Assembly: GCA_026391255.1 (NCBI GenBank)
Contig: JAPLDU010000045.1
Location: 1 to 35,617, forward strand
Direction of reading: 5' to 3'
Source: Bacteroidia bacterium
GTDB lineage: Bacteria > Bacteroidota > Bacteroidia > Bacteroidales > JAPLDU01
DNA length: 35,617 nucleotides
Part shown: positions 31,551 to 35,617 of the stretch, piece after piece
Numbering within the stretch: the first letter of the stretch is position 1
How the letters are laid out: each line of letters begins with the position of its first letter
Program-made: the position numbers and the translations under genes
The notes under the pieces: generated by a model
Database searches by the model: none
What the model was told of the DNA's origin: nothing
The model's input: only the letters and a program-made list of their open reading frames with translations

Positions 31551-31650
31551 AAGTTCATAAAGTTCATAAAGTTATTTCTAATTTCTTATTTCCTATTTTC
31601 TAGTTCTAATTTCTTATTTCCTATTTCTAATTTCTTATTTCTTATTGCCT
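31551..31650. repeat. Nonamer plus TTTCTTA heptamer array between pepD and the M23 gene
   Basis: Nonamers TTCATAAAG x2 near 31552-31571, then heptamers of TTTCTAA, TTTCTTA, TTTCCTA and a GCCTGCCTG ending just before the M23 stop codon at 31656. The nonamer-then-TTTCTTA order is the same as at 26402-26524. Confidence 0.9.
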
Positions 31651-31655
31651 GCCTG

Positions 31656-32627
31656 TTAATCAAACGTCAGATTTGCATTCGATGAAATCTCAATCATCTT
31701 TTCATATTCTGCAGGAGTCAGGTCGCGGAAATAATAATCTTTGGGGTTTACCGGCACTCCGTTCCTGTGAACTTCATAATGTAGATGAGGGCTTGTTGAA
31801 AGTCCCGTACTGCCGATATACCCGATCACATCTCCACGTTTCACCTTATCACCTTCCTTTACTTTAAAACGGCTGAGATGGGCGTAAACCGTTTCATAAC
31901 CAAAGCCATGATTGATCCTGATAAAATTTCCCAATCCCACTATTGACCTGGTAACCTCCACTGCCGAGCCATCTCCCGTTGCATACACCGGTGTACCGGT
32001 AGCACCCATGAAATCCATTCCGTAATGAAATTTCCTGATTTTATAGATGGGATGAATACGCCAGCCCCAACCGGAAGCTACCTGTGTAAGATACTTATTT
32101 TTAATAGGCTGAATAGCAGGTATACAGGCTAACATCTTCTCTTTATTCCTGGCCATCTCAATAACCTCATCGAATGACTTTGACTGTATATAAAGTTGTT
32201 TGCTCAGGATATCCAGCCGCATGGCAGTTTCTTTGATAATGGCCGTATTCTTATATCCTTCCAGTTTGCTGTACCTGTTCACTCCTCCGAAACCTGCTCT
32301 CCTGACAGACATTGGAATAGGCTCAGCAGCAAAAATCGTCCGGTAAATATTATCATCCCGTTGTTGCAAGTCCTGTAAAACAGAGGTGACTTCGGACATT
32401 TGCCTGTTCATCAGATCATATTGATTGAGCAACAGATTAATTTCCCTTTTAAGCTGTTTTTCCTTGGGAGAATCAAAATAAAAAAGAAAAACAACAAAGA
32501 GTAAGACTGCCATTACAAAACTGACGGCAAAGTGCTGAAAAAATATAATAATCTTCTGTTTAAGAGTATGCTGTATTTTCTTAAAGCTAAGTGATTCGAT
32601 GTCAAAATGATATTTATGCTTTGCCAT
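31656..32627 (-). CDS. M23 family metallopeptidase, membrane-anchored, 323 aa
   Basis: Predicted peptidoglycan endopeptidase. A basic N-terminus is followed by one transmembrane helix (FAVSFVMAVLLFVVFLFYF, about residues 33-52), a periplasmic coiled-coil-like region (KREINLLLNQYDLMNRQMSE, then EVTSVLQDLQQRDD), and a LytM/M23 domain at about residues 180-305. The zinc motifs are intact: FHYGMDFMGATGTPVYATGD (HxxxD) and STSPHLHYEVHRNG (HxH). This layout resembles the cell-shape M23 proteins of Gram-negatives. It is divergent from alaS, an arrangement I recall in Bacteroidetes. The start is ATG 32627. Confidence 0.93.
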   Translation of the reverse strand: MAKHKYHFDIESLSFKKIQHTLKQKIIIFFQHFAVSFVMAVLLFVVFLFYFDSPKEKQLKREINLLLNQYDLMNRQMSEVTSVLQDLQQRDDNIYRTIFAAEPIPMSVRRAGFGGVNRYSKLEGYKNTAIIKETAMRLDILSKQLYIQSKSFDEVIEMARNKEKMLACIPAIQPIKNKYLTQVASGWGWRIHPIYKIRKFHYGMDFMGATGTPVYATGDGSAVEVTRSIVGLGNFIRINHGFGYETVYAHLSRFKVKEGDKVKRGDVIGYIGSTGLSTSPHLHYEVHRNGVPVNPKDYYFRDLTPAEYEKMIEISSNANLTFD

Positions 32628-32650
32628 GTGCTCAGGTCTGGTACTGTTTT

Positions 32651-32810
32651 AGTTTATAAAGTTAAAAGTTATAAAGTTTATAAAGTTTTAAAATACAAAA
32701 CTACGATTTCAAAATATTTAAGATATTAAAATCATAAGAGATTGATTATATGATTTTTGTATATGACTTTCTACTTTATGAACTTTACAAACTTTATGAA
32801 CTTTGAACTT
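32651..32810. repeat. Palindromic nonamer element, copy 2 (~160 bases)
   Basis: Same design and orientation as 28807-28980: AGTTTATAAAGTTAAAAGTT plus ATAAAGTTTATAAAG on the left; ACTTTATGAACTTTACAAAC plus TTTATGAACTTT on the right; and a shared GATTGATTATATGATTTTTG in the centre. It fills most of the divergent gap between the M23 gene and alaS, where both promoters are expected. Confidence 0.85.
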
Positions 32811-32845
32811 ATTAACGTATTAACCTACAAATCTAAGAAATAAAT

Positions 32846-32854
32846 TATTTTTGC
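32846..32854 (+). promoter_or_regulatory. Predicted -7 box for alaS
   Basis: TATTTTTGC matches TAnnTTTGY and lies 56 bases upstream of the alaS ATG at 32911. No good -33 element at the right spacing. Motif only. Its position implies that the ATG 60 bases into the open frame, not an earlier non-ATG codon, is the true start. Confidence 0.5.
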
Positions 32855-32910
32855 AAAAATCAGTCAGCCTAAGCCGGCTTCATTTAAGCATTTTTAACTC
32901 ATTTTATAAA

Positions 32911-35535
32911 ATGAATTCCAAAGACATAAGAAACGCATTTTTTGAGTTTTTCGCATCCAAAAATCACCATATTTTACCATCCGCCCCGATGGTGGTAAAG
33001 AATGACCCTACGCTGATGTTTACCAATGCAGGGATGAACCAGTTTAAGGACATTTTCCTGGGGAATACAGCCATTAAATATCCGCGGATCGCAAATACTC
33101 AAAAATGCCTGCGCGTTTCCGGCAAACACAATGATCTGGAAGAAGTCGGTCTTGACACTTACCATCATACAATGTTCGAAATGCTTGGCAACTGGTCATT
33201 CGGAGATTATTTCAAAGAAGAAGCCATTGGCTGGGCTTATGAATTTTTGGTGAAAGTGATGAAACTACCGGTTGACAGGTTATATTCCACCGTTTTTGAA
33301 GGAAGCAATGAAGATCAACTTAACGCTGATAATGAAGCTTTTGATATCTGGAAGAAATATTTTCCGGAACAAAAAATTTTATTCGGATCGAAAAAGGACA
33401 ACTTCTGGGAGATGGGAGAATCAGGACCCTGCGGACCATGTTCCGAAATTCATATTGATCTGAGAAATGAAAATGACCGGAAGAAAACGGACGGTAAGTT
33501 ACTTGTAAATACGGGACATCCTCTGGTTATTGAAATATGGAATCTTGTTTTCATACAGTATAACAGGAAATCAGACGGATCACTTGAACCATTGCCTCAT
33601 AAGCATGTTGACACAGGAATGGGCTTTGAACGCCTTTGCATGGCTGTACAGCATAAACAATCCAATTACGATACTGATATTTTCGTAGCTCTGACAACTG
33701 AAATATCAGCGCTGAGCGGCATGAAATATGGCAATGATAACCACACTGACATAGCCATGCGTGTGATTGCCGATCACCTGAGGGCTATCTCTTTTTCGAT
33801 TGCCGATGGTCAGTTGCCTTCCAACAATAAGGCTGGTTATGTGATCAGACGTATCTTACGCAGAGCGGTCCGGTATGGGTTTACCTTCCTGAACCAGAGC
33901 GAACCGTTTATTTATAAATTAGTGCCATCCCTCATTTCCGTTATGGGAGATACCTTTCCTGAACTGAAAGCTCAGCAGGAACTGATCGAAAAGGTGATCA
34001 TGGAGGAAGAACATGCCTTCCTGAGAACATTGGAAACCGGTATTAAAAGACTGAACCTGGCCATGAACAGGTTGAAAGAAGAAGGTCAGAATTTGATCAG
34101 CGGGAAAGAAGCTTTTGATTTATATGATACTTATGGATTCCCGGTTGATCTCACCGAACTGATCCTGAAAGAACAAGGTTTTATGATAGACAAGATTGCT
34201 TTTTCTGCTGAAATGGATATTCAGAAAAACCGTTCCAGGGCGGCCGGTGCATTAACTACCGACGACTGGGTCATTATCCGGGAAGCAGGCTCATCTGAAT
34301 TCACCGGCTACGATCGCTTTGAGGACAAATCGCTGATCACCCGTTACAGGAAAGTAATTTCAAAGGGACAGGTACAATTCCAGCTTGTCTTTGATCGTAC
34401 TCCTTTTTATGCAGAAAGCGGCGGCCAGGTTGGCGACTGCGGTGAAATCAGGAATGACGGTGAAACCATAGCAATTCTTGATACTAAAAAAGAAAATAAC
34501 CTGATAATACATATTAGCGGCGAACTACCGTCACATCCCGAAGATGAATTTACTGCCACTGTAAATAAAGAAGCAAGGCTCAGCATAATGAACAACCATA
34601 CTGCCACTCACCTGCTTCATTTTGCCCTGAGAAAGATACTCGGTACACATGTGGAACAGAAAGGATCATTGGTAGATGCCGAACATCTCCGTTTTGACTT
34701 CTCTCATTTTCAGAAACTCACCGACGAAGAACTTATCAAAACAGAACATATGGTCAATGAACTCATCCGGACTGACAATCGCCTGGAAGAATACCGTTCA
34801 ATACCCATCAGTAAAGCAAATGAAATGGGAGCCATGGCTTTGTTCGGAGAAAAATACGGCGATACAGTCCGGGTAATCAGGTTCGGCGAATCGGTAGAAT
34901 TATGCGGTGGTACTCATGTGCAGGCAACCGGCAGGATCGGGTATTTCAGGATTATTTCTGAAAGCGCCATTGCAACCGGTATCAGGCGGATTGAAGCTAT
35001 CACAGGTTTTGCAGCCGAACAGTATATGAATGATAAAATCAACCTGCTGAAAGAGATCGGAAACTTATTCAAAAATCCGCAAGACCTTAGAAAAAGCATT
35101 GAAAACCTGCTGGAAGAAAACAACGGGCTTATTAAACAGATCGAATTTTCAGGCAGGGAAAAAATAATGAATCTTAAGACTGTGCTTATTAGTAAAGTAC
35201 AGAAAATAAATGGCATGAATGTCATCATTGAAAAAGTGGATGCTGACGATGCAGACGGGGTAAAGGATCTAGCTTTCCGGCTGAGGAATGAACTGGCTGA
35301 TCTCTTCCTGGTCCTTGGCGCTGAAATAAACGGAAATGCACATCTCACGGTTATTATCTCCGACAACCTGGTATCTTCTCGCAATCTGCATGCAGGAAAA
35401 ATTGTGGGCGAGATAGCCGGGGAAGTGAACGGTCGTGGCGGCGGACAGGCTTTTTATGCCACTGCAGGAGGCAAAACACCGGATGGAATAAGAGCTGCTC
35501 TGAACAAAGCAATCGAAATCATTTCAAAACACTAA
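32911..35535 (+). CDS. alaS: Alanyl-tRNA synthetase, 874 aa
   Basis: Charges tRNA-Ala and clears mischarged Ser and Gly through its editing domain. All parts are visible: class II catalytic core with PTLMFTNAGMNQFKDIFLG, RVSGKHNDLEEVGLDTYHHT and GESGPCGPCSEIHIDL; the editing domain with zinc motif HTATHLLHFALRKILG (HxxxH) and ELCGGTH; and a C-terminal DHHA1 region (VNGRGGGQAFYATAGGK). Length is normal. I chose ATG 32911 (MNSKDIRNAF), the family start. Divergent from the M23 gene. The 3' gap (35536-35617) carries TTTGAAAAT repeat words and no terminator hairpin that I can see. Confidence 0.98.
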   Translation: MNSKDIRNAFFEFFASKNHHILPSAPMVVKNDPTLMFTNAGMNQFKDIFLGNTAIKYPRIANTQKCLRVSGKHNDLEEVGLDTYHHTMFEMLGNWSFGDYFKEEAIGWAYEFLVKVMKLPVDRLYSTVFEGSNEDQLNADNEAFDIWKKYFPEQKILFGSKKDNFWEMGESGPCGPCSEIHIDLRNENDRKKTDGKLLVNTGHPLVIEIWNLVFIQYNRKSDGSLEPLPHKHVDTGMGFERLCMAVQHKQSNYDTDIFVALTTEISALSGMKYGNDNHTDIAMRVIADHLRAISFSIADGQLPSNNKAGYVIRRILRRAVRYGFTFLNQSEPFIYKLVPSLISVMGDTFPELKAQQELIEKVIMEEEHAFLRTLETGIKRLNLAMNRLKEEGQNLISGKEAFDLYDTYGFPVDLTELILKEQGFMIDKIAFSAEMDIQKNRSRAAGALTTDDWVIIREAGSSEFTGYDRFEDKSLITRYRKVISKGQVQFQLVFDRTPFYAESGGQVGDCGEIRNDGETIAILDTKKENNLIIHISGELPSHPEDEFTATVNKEARLSIMNNHTATHLLHFALRKILGTHVEQKGSLVDAEHLRFDFSHFQKLTDEELIKTEHMVNELIRTDNRLEEYRSIPISKANEMGAMALFGEKYGDTVRVIRFGESVELCGGTHVQATGRIGYFRIISESAIATGIRRIEAITGFAAEQYMNDKINLLKEIGNLFKNPQDLRKSIENLLEENNGLIKQIEFSGREKIMNLKTVLISKVQKINGMNVIIEKVDADDADGVKDLAFRLRNELADLFLVLGAEINGNAHLTVIISDNLVSSRNLHAGKIVGEIAGEVNGRGGGQAFYATAGGKTPDGIRAALNKAIEIISKH

Positions 35536-35539
35536 TATC

Positions 35540-35575
35540 TGTGCAATTTGAAAATTTGAAAAATTGAAAATTTGA
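35540..35575. repeat. TTTGAAAAT word tract after alaS
   Basis: GTGCAATTTGAAAATTTGAA followed by AAATTGAAAATTTGAAG. The words match the tail of the dispersed element at 15061-15165 and 19837-19942 and the tract at 14877-14918. The window ends 42 bases later. Confidence 0.75.
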
Positions 35576-35617
35576 AGATAGAGTTCACTCCGGAAAGTTA
35601 ATTTTATAAAATATCCT

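Noticed and set aside
34914-35384. 156-codon minus-strand frame inside alaS
   Set aside because: The plus frame is unambiguous AlaS (ELCGGTH and DHHA1 motifs); the antisense frame is Ser/Arg-rich with no family resemblance.

Overview
This window is a stretch of chromosome from a member of the Bacteroidota, most likely order Bacteroidales. The evidence is the Bacteroidetes-type -7 promoter box (TAnnTTTG) in front of many genes, a DUF4199 membrane protein beside a dolichol-phosphate-mannose-synthase-like glycosyltransferase, the lysine-type phosphoglycerate dehydrogenase (KKMGAQTAEAN) next to serC and DUF1015, and the recF / TPR protein / ribH neighbourhood. Nearly all genes are housekeeping or cell-envelope genes. 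I see no phage, insertion sequence, CRISPR array, tRNA or rRNA gene. The small SRP RNA gene (ffs, minus strand) is present.

Layout. 1-2078: phenylalanyl-tRNA synthetase beta, open at the left edge and broken by a frame change. 2227-3814: a small lipoprotein and an SGNH-like protein with Cys at the usual Ser position. 4074-5744 (minus): threonylcarbamoyl-AMP synthase, a transaldolase-like protein and the SRP RNA. 5949-9534 (plus): DUF4199 protein and three family 2 glycosyltransferases, the last overlapping recF tail to tail. 10946-14844: TPR protein, ribH, a CarboxypepD_reg-like exported protein, a lone HPt protein and gcvT. 15162-18446 (minus): surE, a small membrane protein, lpxB (broken) and a SpoIID-like protein, tightly packed. 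18564-22768 (minus): serC, a four-helix-bundle protein, serA and DUF1015. 22920-26339 (minus): AlgJ-like and AlgI-like polysaccharide O-acetylation proteins and a ComB-like phosphatase. 26550-32627: MBL-fold hydrolase (plus), then a VWA protein, TrmN6-like methyltransferase, PepD and an M23 peptidase (minus). 32911-35535: alaS (plus).

The themes are translation (pheT, tsaC, ffs, trmN6, alaS), envelope building (lpxB, glycosyltransferases, AlgI/AlgJ, SpoIID, M23), serine/one-carbon metabolism (serA, serC, gcvT), riboflavin (ribH) and DNA repair (recF).

The most unusual feature lies between the genes. Most gaps longer than about 70 bases hold degenerate tandem arrays of short words with periods of 7, 8, 9 or 10 bases, and several hold longer dispersed elements (about 85, 105 and 165 bases) present in two copies. 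The same words recur in unrelated gaps and on both strands. Arrays often run exactly up to a gene's 3' end, and in at least four genes the stop codon lies inside a repeat word. Two genes normally essential, pheT and lpxB, each show an out-of-frame loss of conserved codons. This is either a real lesion or a consensus/assembly artefact.
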